From assembly GCF_023168325.1 (NCBI RefSeq), contig NZ_AP025688.1:2046001-2110000 (forward strand): a stretch of DNA of 64,000 bases. The letters run 5' to 3'. A model generated the notes under the pieces. That model did not search any database. It saw only the letters and a program-made list of their open reading frames with translations, and had not been told where the DNA came from. The stretch is from Tsukamurella sp. PLM1. Lineage in GTDB: Bacteria; Actinomycetota; Actinomycetes; Mycobacteriales; Mycobacteriaceae. This document shows, in pieces, positions 20,577-29,469 of the stretch. Position 1 is the first letter of the stretch; each line of letters begins with the position of its first letter. Position numbers and translations under genes: made by a program.

Positions 20577-23500
20577 TCAGCGGGTGGTCGTGAGTTCGCC
20601 GAACGTGGCGTACCGGGCGTCCGAGCGGGCACCGTCGGGACCGGATTGTTTGTCGACCAGGATGACCTGCCCGATGAACGGCTCCACGATGCCGACCATG
20701 CGGATCGGCGCGGCGATGATCAGCTGGAAGCCGAATTGCTCGAACGCCCGCAGCGACTGCGCGGAGAAGCGCTCGTCGGACTTGCTGAAGGCCTCGTCGA
20801 GCATGAGCGGCGCGAAGGCCGGCTCGTTCGATCCGTCGATGCCGTGCGACCCGAGCGCGAAGCTGAGCGCCGCCGCGAGGCAGAAGGCGACCAGCTTCTC
20901 CTGCTCGCCGCCCGAGTTGGTGGCGGTGTTGCGATAGGTGACCACGGCGGGGGCGTCCGGGTCGGCGCCGACGGCGTTCTCCCTGCCGTAGAACGAGTAG
21001 CCGGTGCGCACGTCCAGGACGTTCTCGGTCCACCGGCGCGACTCCGGATCGTCGCCCGTCAGCCGCAGCACCAGGCCGCGGATCCGCTTGAACTGCGCGG
21101 CCATCGCCGCCGGTTCGGCCCGCTTCGCGGCGGGGGCGTCGCGGACCATCTCGTCGACCAGCTTGGCGAACTCCTGCGCCTCCGGCGTCGGCCGGGCGGC
21201 GTACGCGATCTGCAGGTAGGTGCCCTCGTTGAACTCCACGCGGCGCAGGCCGGCGTTGACGTCGGCGATGCCGCGGGTGATGGCCCGATGGGTGTCGTCG
21301 ACCTCCTTGAACAGGTTCGACACCGAGTGGCTGACGTCGGTGGTGATGAGGCGGCGGAACTTCTCGGTCGCGGCGGCGAGCCCGTGCGCGACGAGGTTCT
21401 CGTGCACGGCGACGAAGTCCGGGGCCGACTGCACGTCCGCGGACAGTTCCGTGGACGCCTCCGGCCACTCGCGCAGGAACTGCTCGGCGGTGCGGACGAT
21501 CCGGGCCTCGGCGGCGTCCCGTTCCGCCGTCGCCGCGGCCTGCTGGCGCTCCAGCTCGGCGCGGAGGTCAGCGCGGACCTCGCCGAAGGTGTCGAGCGTG
21601 AGCCGGCGCGGTTTCGCCTCGTCGGCGGTGAGCAGGTGCCACAACGCCGTGGCGAGGAAGTCCTCGTCCGGTTCCGACAGCTTCGGCGCGCTCTCGGCGT
21701 CGATCTTCTCGAACTCGGCGAGGAGATCGTCGAACTCGGTGCCGGCGCGGTTCAAGGTCTCCGTCAGCGCGCCGATGCGGGTCTGCGCCTCGGCCAGCTC
21801 GCCGTAGGCGTTGTCGGCCTGCAGCTCCAGCTCGCCGAGGTCGGCGTTGCCGGAGCGGGCGTCGGAGATCCGGTCGGCCAGCTCCTCCGCCTCCGCCTTT
21901 GCCGCCCAGTGGTCCAGCTCGGCCCACGACGTGTAGCCCAACACGCCCGCGGCGCTGTCGGCAACGGCCTTGTGCTCGGCGAGGTCGTCGCGCAGCGACG
22001 CCGACGCCTCGGCGGCCTTGGCGTGCACGGCGGCCAGCTCGTCGCGGCGGCGCTGCAGCGCTTCGCGCTTGCTGCCGGTGTTGGTGCCCAACACCCACTG
22101 CGAGCGGTCGGCGACGGAGCGGCGGTCGTCCTTGCGGAACCGTCCGCCCGCATTCTTCACCAGACCCTCGGCGGTGACGGCCTGCTCGTGGCGCTCCAAC
22201 TCCGCGGGGGAGTCAACACAGGTGTGCCGCGCGGCCCGCGCGACCGCGCCGGCCAGCCACCGTCCGGCCTCCGACGAGGTGTCGACGGTCAGCTTCTCGG
22301 CCAGCGACCCCGGCTCCGGACGGGGCCGGCGGCACCGTCGACCACCTGGTAGGTGAGCACACCCTGTACGCGCGTGGCGTTGACGTGGTCCGCGACCGCC
22401 CGCTGGTGTTCGGCGGGCACGAGCAGTGTCGTCGCCAGCGGCCGCAGGACGCGTTCGGCGGCGCCGGCCCACGTCGCCTGCTCCGCGGGCCGCACGTCGA
22501 TCAGCTCCGCGGCGTACGGAAGGTCTTCGGCGGGAACGCCGGTCGCGCGGGCGATCGCGTCGCGCTGGTCGAGCAGCGCGGGCGGCAGCAGCGAGGCGCG
22601 GCGGTCGAGCACGGACAGCTCGTCGTCGATGGATTCGACGGCGCGGCGCGCATCCGACTCGTCGGTGTACGCCGAATGCACCCGCCCCGCAAGGGCTTCG
22701 GCCGCCTCCGTCGCGCGGTCGCGAATGCCCGGGACCTGTTCGCGCAGCGCCGCGAACTCCTCCGCCGACTCCGGCGCGCGCTCGCCCAGCTTCTCCACGG
22801 CCGCGGCGAAGCGCTCGTACGCGCGCTGCCGGGCCTGGACCTGCAGCTCCCGCGAGCCGAGCTCCGCCTCGAGCACGCCGACCTCGCCCTGCTCCTGCCG
22901 GAGCCGGTGCAGCAGGTCGTTGTAGCGCATCTTGCGCTCCTCGGCCCGGTCCTCCCAGCGCGCGATCTGCGCGTCCGTCGCGGCGCGCTCGCCCTCGATC
23001 CGGTCCATCTGCTCCTGCAGCAACCGCAGCTTGTGCCCGCGCAGGTACGAGCGCACGGGCGCGCCGAGCAGGTCGGCCGCGCGCGTGGTCCCGACGGTGG
23101 CGGAGCGGTACTTCTCGTAGGCCTCCGGCATGGGCCGGAGCACCTTCTCCTGCGCCTCGGCGCGGGCCGCGGCCCGGTACGCCTCGTCGAGCTGGGTGAA
23201 GTTCTCCACCAGGCGTTCCGCGCGCGCGTAGGTCTGCGGGCGGTCCAGCATATAGGTGCGGATGAACGCGTCGAGATCGCCGACGTTCTTCATCGCCTTG
23301 GCCTTGCCCAGCAGCGCCAGCGCGGCGCTCGAGGTGCCGATGCCCACGCGGCGACGCAGCGCGTCCTGGTACGCGGCCTGGGTGTCGAAGAACTCCACGC
23401 CGCTGTGCCGCGAGCGCCAGCCGCGGGTGTCGAAGCCCGCTGCGGCCCAGTCCTGCAGATCCAGCAGGTCGAACGCGCCGGTGTGCAGCTGGAACCACGA

Positions 23501-23938
23501 CTTGAGCGAGGCACCGTCGGTCCCGCTGCCCGGGAACCACTTCACGGCGACGGCGGTGGTCACGTTGCCCGCGCCGTTGTCGTAGGTCGCGGCGACGGCG
23601 GACCAGGTGGCCGAATCCCCGCGCAGGTACTGGACTTTGGACTGCTGGTGCTCGTCGTCATTGACCGACCACGCGCCGCGCACGTAGTCGGCCATGGACC
23701 GCGCGGCGCGCTTGGCGCCCTTCGCGCTCATGTCCGCCGAGGCGTTGAACGACTGGTCGTAAGTGGGCAGCAGCACCACCGAGTGCGCGTCCATCAGCGA
23801 CGACTTGCCGGAACCGGAAGGGCCGGTGAGGATCACGCCCCGATCGTCGATGGGGAAGTCCTTGTAGCCGTCGAAGGTTCCCCAGTTGACCACCTGCAGG
23901 CGGGTGAGGCGGTACTGGCCGAGATGCTTGCGGGTCAC
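20577..23938 (-). CDS. mksB: Condensin-like ATPase JetC/MksB (Wadjet/Mks), frame interrupted
   Basis: An SMC/MukB-type ATPase of about 1,120 aa. Walker A GPSGSGKSSLMDA is at residues 39-51, after WGTFDGYKDF. Two long coiled-coil regions flank a hinge-like middle. The C-terminal head has the signature NSGGEQEKLVAFCLA and Walker B LMLDEAFSKSDERF. It overlaps jetB by GTGA. In Wadjet and MksBEFG, the JetABC/MksFEB complex extrudes plasmid DNA loops and the toprim-like JetD/MksG nuclease cuts small circles. The frame breaks near 22318 between DGAAGPV and PEPGSLAEKLTVD, where one C restores it. JetD is not in this window. Confidence 0.88.
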
Positions 23939-24720
23939 TGGGGCTCCTGCGTCTCGTTCTCGGGTTCGACGGTGCTGTCCTCGCCGTCATCGACCGGCGC
24001 TGCGGACTCGCCCAGATCCTGATCGGTGCTGGCCAGGTCGCGGTACGCGGCGGTGTACAGGTCCACCTGCTCGGGGGTGAGCAGCGACGCGATCACCGAG
24101 TGCACGGCGTACCGGTCGGATGTGCCGACGCGGCGGATCAGGCGCCGCGTCTCCAGCTGGTTGATCGCGGCGTCGGCCTTCTTGACGAACCCGGCCTCGT
24201 CGGTGTCGCGCGCGGGGCGGAAGGTCAGCAGGTGGTCGATCATCTCCTGCCGCTCCACGACCGCGGTCTCGTCCGGGCTGGACAGGTGCTTGAGGCGCAG
24301 GAACAGGGCCAGCACCGAGGCCGCGAGCGAAAGACTCTGCGCGCGCAGCAGGTTCCGCTGCCGCGGATCGTTCTCGCTGACCTGCCGGGTGAAGGCGTGC
24401 TTGGTCTCGCGGTTGATCTCCAGCAGCAGGTTCAGCTCGGAGAGCCGGCTGCGGAGCAGCGTCTCCTCGGCCTCGATCACGGCCCAGTTCTTGGACCTCG
24501 ACGAGACGTGCGGCGCCGCGATGAGTTCCTGCAGGGCGTAGCAGACCGAGTTGGGCAATTGTGAGGTGTCGCCGTCGAACCGGGGCGCCGTGTCGGCGCC
24601 GCGCAGCGACTTCACGGCCTCGTCGTCGGCGATGCTGAAGTCGGCGAGGTCGATCTCGGGCAGACCCTCGCCGGCGGCGATGTCCAGGGAGTCGTCCACG
24701 GTCTCGTCGGTCACTCTCAC
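23935..24720 (-). CDS. mksE: JetB/MksE (DUF4194) kite-like subunit
   Basis: A 261-aa winged-helix subunit of the Wadjet/Mks complex, equivalent to MukE. The DUF4194 core is recognisable from VCYALQELIAAPH through RLSELNLLLEINRETKHAFTRQV to LRAQSLSLAASVLALFLR. The C-terminus is acidic, ending EPENETQEPQ. The start is GTG 24720, overlapping the JetA stop, and the stop overlaps JetC, so the three are strictly coupled. The frame is intact. Confidence 0.87.
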   Translation of the reverse strand: MRVTDETVDDSLDIAAGEGLPEIDLADFSIADDEAVKSLRGADTAPRFDGDTSQLPNSVCYALQELIAAPHVSSRSKNWAVIEAEETLLRSRLSELNLLLEINRETKHAFTRQVSENDPRQRNLLRAQSLSLAASVLALFLRLKHLSSPDETAVVERQEMIDHLLTFRPARDTDEAGFVKKADAAINQLETRRLIRRVGTSDRYAVHSVIASLLTPEQVDLYTAAYRDLASTDQDLGESAAPVDDGEDSTVEPENETQEPQ

Positions 24721-26218
24721 TCCTCGAACAGGGTCGTGGGCTCGGGCGCGGCCGAGGCGGGGGTCAGGGGCGGGAGCGCGGCGGCGAACTCGACGTGCGG
24801 CACCGTCATCTCCCGGGGCCGCGGGCCGTGTGGGCGACGACCGTCACCAGGCGGTCCTCGTCGACGGTGCCGTACCGCGCGCCGAGCGACCACACGCCCA
24901 CCACGTCGCCGGCGCGGGGCGCGTCGATCGCCTGGAGTACCTGCGTGAGGGAAGCACCGTCGGACGTGCCGACCTGCGTGTTGATCGCGGACGTGAGCAC
25001 GTCCCAGTCGATGGCCTCCCGGCCGACGAGCCGGGCCGGGTCGATGGTGAACTCGCCGGAGGTCTCGCGCACTTCGGGCGGGAGCGTGACGACGCCGTCG
25101 TGGAAGCGCAGGGCGCCGACGGAGCTGGTGTCGACGGCCGACATGGGGACGGCGAGGCCCGTGTCGCGCCCGGCGGACGCGGTGTCGAAGGCGTCGACGG
25201 CCGCGCGCTGCGCCTCGGTGATGCGGGCGCGGAGCGACTGGTACTGCAGGAAGTCGCCGTCCTTGACGAACGTGTTGATGCGGCGATAGACCTGGCCGCG
25301 GATCTCGTCGACGCGCTGGACCTGCATCCACATGCGGTCGAGGAAACCGGTGAGGGAGTCCCTGAGGTCGTCCGGGAGGTGGACTTCGCCGACCACCTGC
25401 GCCACCGAGGTTTCGAGCTGGCGACGCAGGCGGTGGTCGGAGAGCAGGGTGTAGAAGGCGTCGAAGGCCTTGCCCTCGGGGGTGTTCGCGAGCTCATCGT
25501 GGCCGTCGAAGAGGCGCTGGAGGGTTCTGGCGTAGGCCTCCGCCTCGCCGGAGTCGGAGGCGTCCAGGCCGTGGGTGAGGAGCGCGCGGGTGTGCTCGCG
25601 CAGCTTTTCGCCGTAGCCGAGGATGTCGGCGGGCATGCGTTCGGCGAGCGAGCTGACGATCTTGAGGTCGTCGACCACCTTGTCGCGGTCGTACTCGGGG
25701 ATGAGGCCTGCGCGCAGGGCCTCGCGGCGGCGGGTGAGCTCGGCGATCTGGTCGTCGAGGGCGCGCAGGTGATCGTCGGGATCGTCGCTGACGGTGACGG
25801 CGACCGCGGACAGGCGGGCGGTGATGAGTTCGAGGGCCGTCTCGGTGGCGACGTTGCGGTCGAGCGAGACGGCCTGCACTTGCCCGAGCGCGGTGGTGGC
25901 GCCGCGGGTGAGTTGGACGACCTCGCGGTCCGTCTCGTCCAGGGTCCGGGAGACGAAGCCGTGCTTGACCCACTGGTCCAGCACGTCCGGGCCGGCGGGG
26001 ACCGGACGCGCGCGTTCGGTGAAGTGGTGCGCGAGGGACTGCAGGTCGACGGTGAGCGCGTCCCCCAGCTCCTCCGCGTCGACGGGGCCCGTACCCAGCC
26101 GGGCGGCCATAAGCGCCAGGTAGGCGACGGCGTTGGGGGAGCGGAGGAGGCGGAGCGCGACATCGTTGTCCGCGTTGTCCGTGAACGCGGCGTACAGCTG
26201 CGCGGCCGACTGCGCCAT
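24717..26218 (-). CDS. mksF: JetA/MksF (DUF3375) kleisin-like subunit, frame interrupted
   Basis: A protein of about 501 aa, the kleisin-like partner of MksB. The N-terminus MAQSAAQLYAAFTDNADNDV leads into a helical DUF3375 domain with coiled-coil (LRALDDQIAELTRRREALRAG). The C-terminal part contains VGREAIDWDVLTSAINTQVG. The start is ATG 26218, with GGGGAGG seven bases upstream, and is preferred over upstream alternatives. Near 24828 one C missing from CCCC ends the main frame early. The short tail REMTVPHVEFAAALPPLTPA continues in another frame to 24717. It is the first gene of the jetABC operon. Confidence 0.85.
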
Positions 26219-26371
26219 CCTGTACCTCCCCTTGCGTATGCGACGGTCCAGTGTATCGGGGGCGGCGGCGCGGGCGCGCTGGACCGTCATGTCGATCCAG
26301 CGGCTATGAAATCGTGACCGCCAGTGACAAACCGGACACTGGTGGTCGCGGGTAAGCACTGGACACGGTGC
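26219..26371. promoter_or_regulatory. Intergenic region between hipA and jetA
   Basis: A 153-base stretch without a gene. On the minus strand a TACACT hexamer about 30 bases before jetA could be its -10 element. A short inverted repeat, CCAGTG/CACTGG (10-base gap), lies near 26320-26341. jetABC may have its own promoter here. Confidence 0.3.
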
Positions 26372-27542
26372 TCAGGGTGGGAGGCCGTCACTCGGGCCAG
26401 GTGGCGTCGGGGCGCTGTTGCAGTGCGGCGGAAGGGCGCGCGCGAGTGCGCTCAGCTGATCGTCGAGCAGTTGTGTGCGGGCAGGATCGCCGTCGAGCAG
26501 CGGGCTGACGAGGTCTCCGTAGGCCGCGTGCACGGCCGCCATCGCCGTGAACGCGTGATCGCACACCGCATCTGCGTCGAGAGCCGCGCTGACGGCGAGC
26601 CTCCGCCAGTTCTTCTCCGTCAGCTCGGCGGTGTGGCTCGCGCGGCCCACGGACATCGCGAAGCGAGTGCCGAGGTGGGGCCACAGGAAAGTGGTCACGG
26701 TGTCGTAGATCGGAGCCACGGCGACGCGATCGCCGGCGAGGAGGACGGAGTAGTTCTTGGCGTGCGCGTCGCAGTTCCCGAGCGCCGTGTTGAACGCGAG
26801 CTGGTCGATGAAGGAGTACGCCTGGCCGTGACGGTCGAGCAAGCGTGCGATGTCGCCGGCGGGCACGGTGTATTTGTCCGCGGTGGGACGTCCGAGCGCC
26901 TGGTTCATGTCTTCAGCATGGAGCCGCGTCCCGCCGGATCGGTCCCAACGCTCCGCGATGAACACCGACTGTCCGAGGAAGTCGTCGACCGACGAGCGGG
27001 TGGCCGGGACTCCGACCCGCCGTGCAAGCTCGAGACCCGCATGCGCGAGCGCATCGAGGCCGCGGAACTTCCGTGCGGGCGGAGGCTTCAGAATGTGCGT
27101 CGACGGGACCTCGTACGTGGGCCAGAACCAGCGGTCACCGACGCGGGCCAGAGTGAACTTTCCCTGCGCTCCGGCCAGGGACATGCGTGGGCGCACGCGA
27201 GGATCGGTCCAGCTCGTGTCATCGATCGCCAGGCTGGCGATCCGGGCGGCGATATCGTCGTCCGTAGACTGGATGACGGTGGCGGGACTCCGTTGGCGAG
27301 CACCAATCCGCGGAGGACAGACCTCGCTCGCGGGCCCAGCGGGCGCGGAGCTGTTGGTGATCGGGCAGCAGGTTGTCGAGGTAGGCGTGCACGTCCGCCG
27401 CCGGCGGTCGTTCGCCGAGCGGCAACGACAGCGACAACGGTGGGCCGGCGTAGTCGTCGACGTAATCGAAGGACACCACGCCGTCGGCGTCGCGGAACGT
27501 GCCGACGAGCTCGCGTCCGAAGAAGGCGAACAGTTCACGCAT
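26372..27542 (-). CDS. hipA: HipA-family Ser/Thr kinase toxin, likely with internal deletion and frame break
   Basis: A PI4K-like protein kinase of the HipA toxin family. The C-terminal kinase domain is complete: glycine loop AGAQGKF, ATP lysine in STHILKPPP, catalytic loop NTALGNCDAHAKN and metal site APIYDTV. The N-terminal subdomain starts MRELFAFFGRELVGTF, at an ATG overlapping hipB by eight bases (ATGCGTGA). Near 27300 the frame shifts, and the usual stretch between GLSSAD and LVLANG (about 15 residues including the family's F-LL-GxD-GA helix) seems to be missing. So this may be an inactive allele, not merely a sequencing error. Family members phosphorylate GltX-type targets and cause growth arrest. 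Confidence 0.72.
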
Positions 27543-27821
27543 GGCGGGCGATCACGGCTTGAAGGTCCACATCGTGCATGGACGCCGCCTCGACCGGGGT
27601 GCGGGAAGTGCGGTGGCGTGGATCCCGAGGGCAGAGAGCACTGCGAGCACCTTGCCGAGCTCGGCACGGGGATGCCCGGCCTCCAGGTCGACGACGAAGC
27701 GTCGCCCGACGCCGGCACGACGGGCCAGTTCCGCCTGCGCGAGGCCCTGCGCCGTCCTGCCGTCGCGGACTGCCGCGGCGACGGCGTCCGGTGTGTTGAG
27801 AAAGCGTTCCACAGCTCCCAC
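27535..27821 (-). CDS. hipB: HipB-like XRE antitoxin (frame interrupted)
   Basis: A small Cro/C1-type HTH protein of about 95 aa (LAQAELARRAGVGRRFVVDLEAGHPRAELGKVLAVLSALGI), located directly before hipA. The main frame ends at 27552. Adding one C in the CCCC near 27598 gives the typical antitoxin tail (ASMHDVDLQAVIARHA) and a stop overlapping the hipA ATG, the usual coupled arrangement. GTG 27821 is chosen as start; GTG 27812 is an alternative. A perfect palindrome 12 bases upstream is the probable autoregulatory operator. Confidence 0.78.
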
Positions 27822-27832
27822 CGTACCGACGA

Positions 27833-27850
27833 TGTTCCCGTACGGGAACA
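27833..27850. promoter_or_regulatory. hipBA operator palindrome
   Basis: TGTTCCCGTACGGGAACA, a perfect 18-base palindrome, begins 12 bases before the hipB start and ends 7 bases before the XRE gene's stop. HipB-type antitoxins bind such sites to repress their own operon. The position supports that role; binding is inferred. Confidence 0.7.
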
Positions 27851-27856
27851 ATTCCT

Positions 27857-28171
27857 TCAGTGGTCGTCGACCTGCTCGGCGATGCGGCGGATGAGGTCGG
27901 ATAGATCGACCTCGAGCGCCCTGCTCAGTGCGACGAGGGTGGTGAATCGCGGATTCGCGGGTGTTCCCTTGCGGCGATCCGATAGGCCGCTCTCCAGGAG
28001 TTGGAGGTGGTTCGTGCTGATGCCGACCTCTGCGGCAAGGGCTTCCTGACTGAACCCTCGATCGACGCGTAGGCGACCTATCTCGACGCCGAGCCGCTGA
28101 GCGAGTGCGGCTTCGACTTCGGACTCGGGCACCTGACAAGGGTCTGGGCCCGAACCTGTCGGAGCCACCAT
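27857..28171 (-). CDS. XRE-family regulator beside the BREX operon
   Basis: A 104-aa protein with one helix-turn-helix (IGRLRVDRGFSQEALAAEVGISTNHLQLLESG) and a short C-terminal helix (ALSRALEVDLSDLIRRIAEQVDDH). It is divergent from brxA. The ATG at 28171 lies inside a 14-base palindrome that also contains an ATG for the brxA side. If the palindrome is the -10 region, GTG 28132 is a better start. It may control both BREX and the leftward hipBA/jetABC genes. Typical BREX regulators (BrxR) are larger WYL proteins, so this would be a different type of controller. Confidence 0.75.
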   Translation of the reverse strand: MVAPTGSGPDPCQVPESEVEAALAQRLGVEIGRLRVDRGFSQEALAAEVGISTNHLQLLESGLSDRRKGTPANPRFTTLVALSRALEVDLSDLIRRIAEQVDDH

Positions 28172-28181
28172 GTATACATGG
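28168..28181. promoter_or_regulatory. Bidirectional palindrome at the XRE/brxA divergence
   Basis: CCATGTATACATGG is a perfect 14-base palindrome. Its centre, TGTATACA, reads as a -10 element (TATACA) on both strands, so one site could drive both the XRE side and the BREX side. It would also be a natural operator for the XRE protein. Confidence 0.55.
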
Positions 28182-28216
28182 GGAAATGTCCGATCGAGAT
28201 CAGCGGGGAGGCCGTG

Positions 28217-28852
28217 GTGACGATCGAGCCCTATCGCCTGTCGTTCACCGCCGGGGGGCTGCTGGTGGAGGAGTCCGCTGCGGTTGCGGCGTTGCTGCTT
28301 GAAGAAGGCGATGCGTCGCGCGCATGGTCGCTCGGGGTCGAACGCAATGTCGTGCAGCAGCGGTCCCGTCGGTCGACGGTGCGCCTCACGAGCGAGGCAG
28401 TTCAGCGTCTTGTCCTACTTCCGTCCAGCGGGCTCCGTGTTCTCGCGGCGGGCCCGGGCGCGCAGGCGCGAATCCTGCTCTGGGTAGCGGCGTGTGCGCG
28501 CTACCGGTTGCTCCGCGATTTCGGCCGGGAGGTGCTCAGAGAACGCTTGCTCACCGAGCGCCCGCTGGTTCAGCCGGACGATTTCGAGACGTTCTGGAAC
28601 GTGCAGGCCGCGTGGGTCGACGAGCTGCGGGACGCGGCACCGTCGACACGGGTGAAGTTGCGCCAGAGCACGTTCCGAATGGCGCGCGAGGCGGGATTCG
28701 TGGCCGATGGTGGTCGTGTTGTCGCCGTAGTCCCGTCGCCGGCTGTCGTGGACGTGTTGAGCCAGATGGATCCCGCCGTCGCGCTGAGTCTGCCGCTGTA
28801 CGAATCCCAATTCGCGGGCATCGGGGCGAGCGCTGAGGGGCGGCGGTCATGA
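28217..28852 (+). CDS. brxA: BREX protein BrxA (DUF1819)
   Basis: First gene of the type I BREX operon. BrxA is a small DNA-binding helical protein (DUF1819/NusB-like) of the phage-exclusion complex. The core IEPYRLSFTAGGLLVEES near the N-terminus and the C-terminal basic helix (KLRQSTFRMAREAGFV) match the family pattern. GTG 28217 is chosen because GGGGAGG lies 5 bases upstream and the presumed promoter is at 28173. ATG 28178 would add 13 residues but has no ribosome site. The stop overlaps brxB (ATGA). The product is about 211 aa. Confidence 0.85.
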   Translation: MTIEPYRLSFTAGGLLVEESAAVAALLLEEGDASRAWSLGVERNVVQQRSRRSTVRLTSEAVQRLVLLPSSGLRVLAAGPGAQARILLWVAACARYRLLRDFGREVLRERLLTERPLVQPDDFETFWNVQAAWVDELRDAAPSTRVKLRQSTFRMAREAGFVADGGRVVAVVPSPAVVDVLSQMDPAVALSLPLYESQFAGIGASAEGRRS

Positions 28853-29469
28853 CGGAACCGATCCGAGAGAGCATGCTGCCCGCCGAGCGGTTCGATCTGG
28901 CGTACTCGGTGATGCGCTCAGATGACTTCCTCCATATGCGGGGCCAGCTCGGCGAGGTGCCGTACTTCATCCTCGGGCATCCCCCCGCAGACGAACCCGA
29001 GGTGGGCCAGCAGATCAAGCGCCTGGTGGGCCGGTTGCGCGCGGATGGCATCGAGGTCTGCGAGGTCGACCTCTGGGCCCTCGCCCGCGCGATGTGGGAC
29101 GAGACCGGCCAATGGGATCAGATCCTCGAGCAGGAGTCCGCTCTCCCCAAGGAGGCATTCGCGGACGTGGGGAACGTGATCTCCCCGGAGAAGTACCTCT
29201 CGCCGCGAATCACGTCCGTCGTGCGAGAACAGGAACCGGCACCTCAGGTGGTGCTACTGACGCACGTCGGCCGGCTGTATCCGCTGGTCCGTGCGCACGC
29301 AGTCCTCAACACTCTGCAGCCGCTCTTATCCGACCTCCCCGTGGTGCTGGTGTTCCCGGGCGAGTACCGGCAATCGCCGACGCAAGGGGCATCGCTCGTG
29401 CTGTTCGGCCAACTCCTCGACGACGACTACTACCGCGCATTCGACCTGCTGAAACTGGGGAACCCGTGA
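28849..29469 (+). CDS. brxB: BREX protein BrxB (DUF1788)
   Basis: A 206-aa protein of the DUF1788 family. The recognisable C-terminal block is VVLLTHVGRLYPLVRAHAVLN, then VVLVFPGEY and DDDYYRAFDLLKL. Its role within BREX is structural/unknown, but it is needed in characterised type I systems. It overlaps brxA by four bases, and its stop overlaps the brxC GTG by four. Confidence 0.88.
   Translation: MTEPIRESMLPAERFDLAYSVMRSDDFLHMRGQLGEVPYFILGHPPADEPEVGQQIKRLVGRLRADGIEVCEVDLWALARAMWDETGQWDQILEQESALPKEAFADVGNVISPEKYLSPRITSVVREQEPAPQVVLLTHVGRLYPLVRAHAVLNTLQPLLSDLPVVLVFPGEYRQSPTQGASLVLFGQLLDDDYYRAFDLLKLGNP

Noticed and set aside
19766-20577. jetD/mksG nuclease hidden by frame breaks downstream of jetC
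   Set aside because: The region is fully explained by the PIG-L deacetylase in two frames (AHPDDE motif and matching C-terminus); nothing resembles DUF3322/DUF2220.
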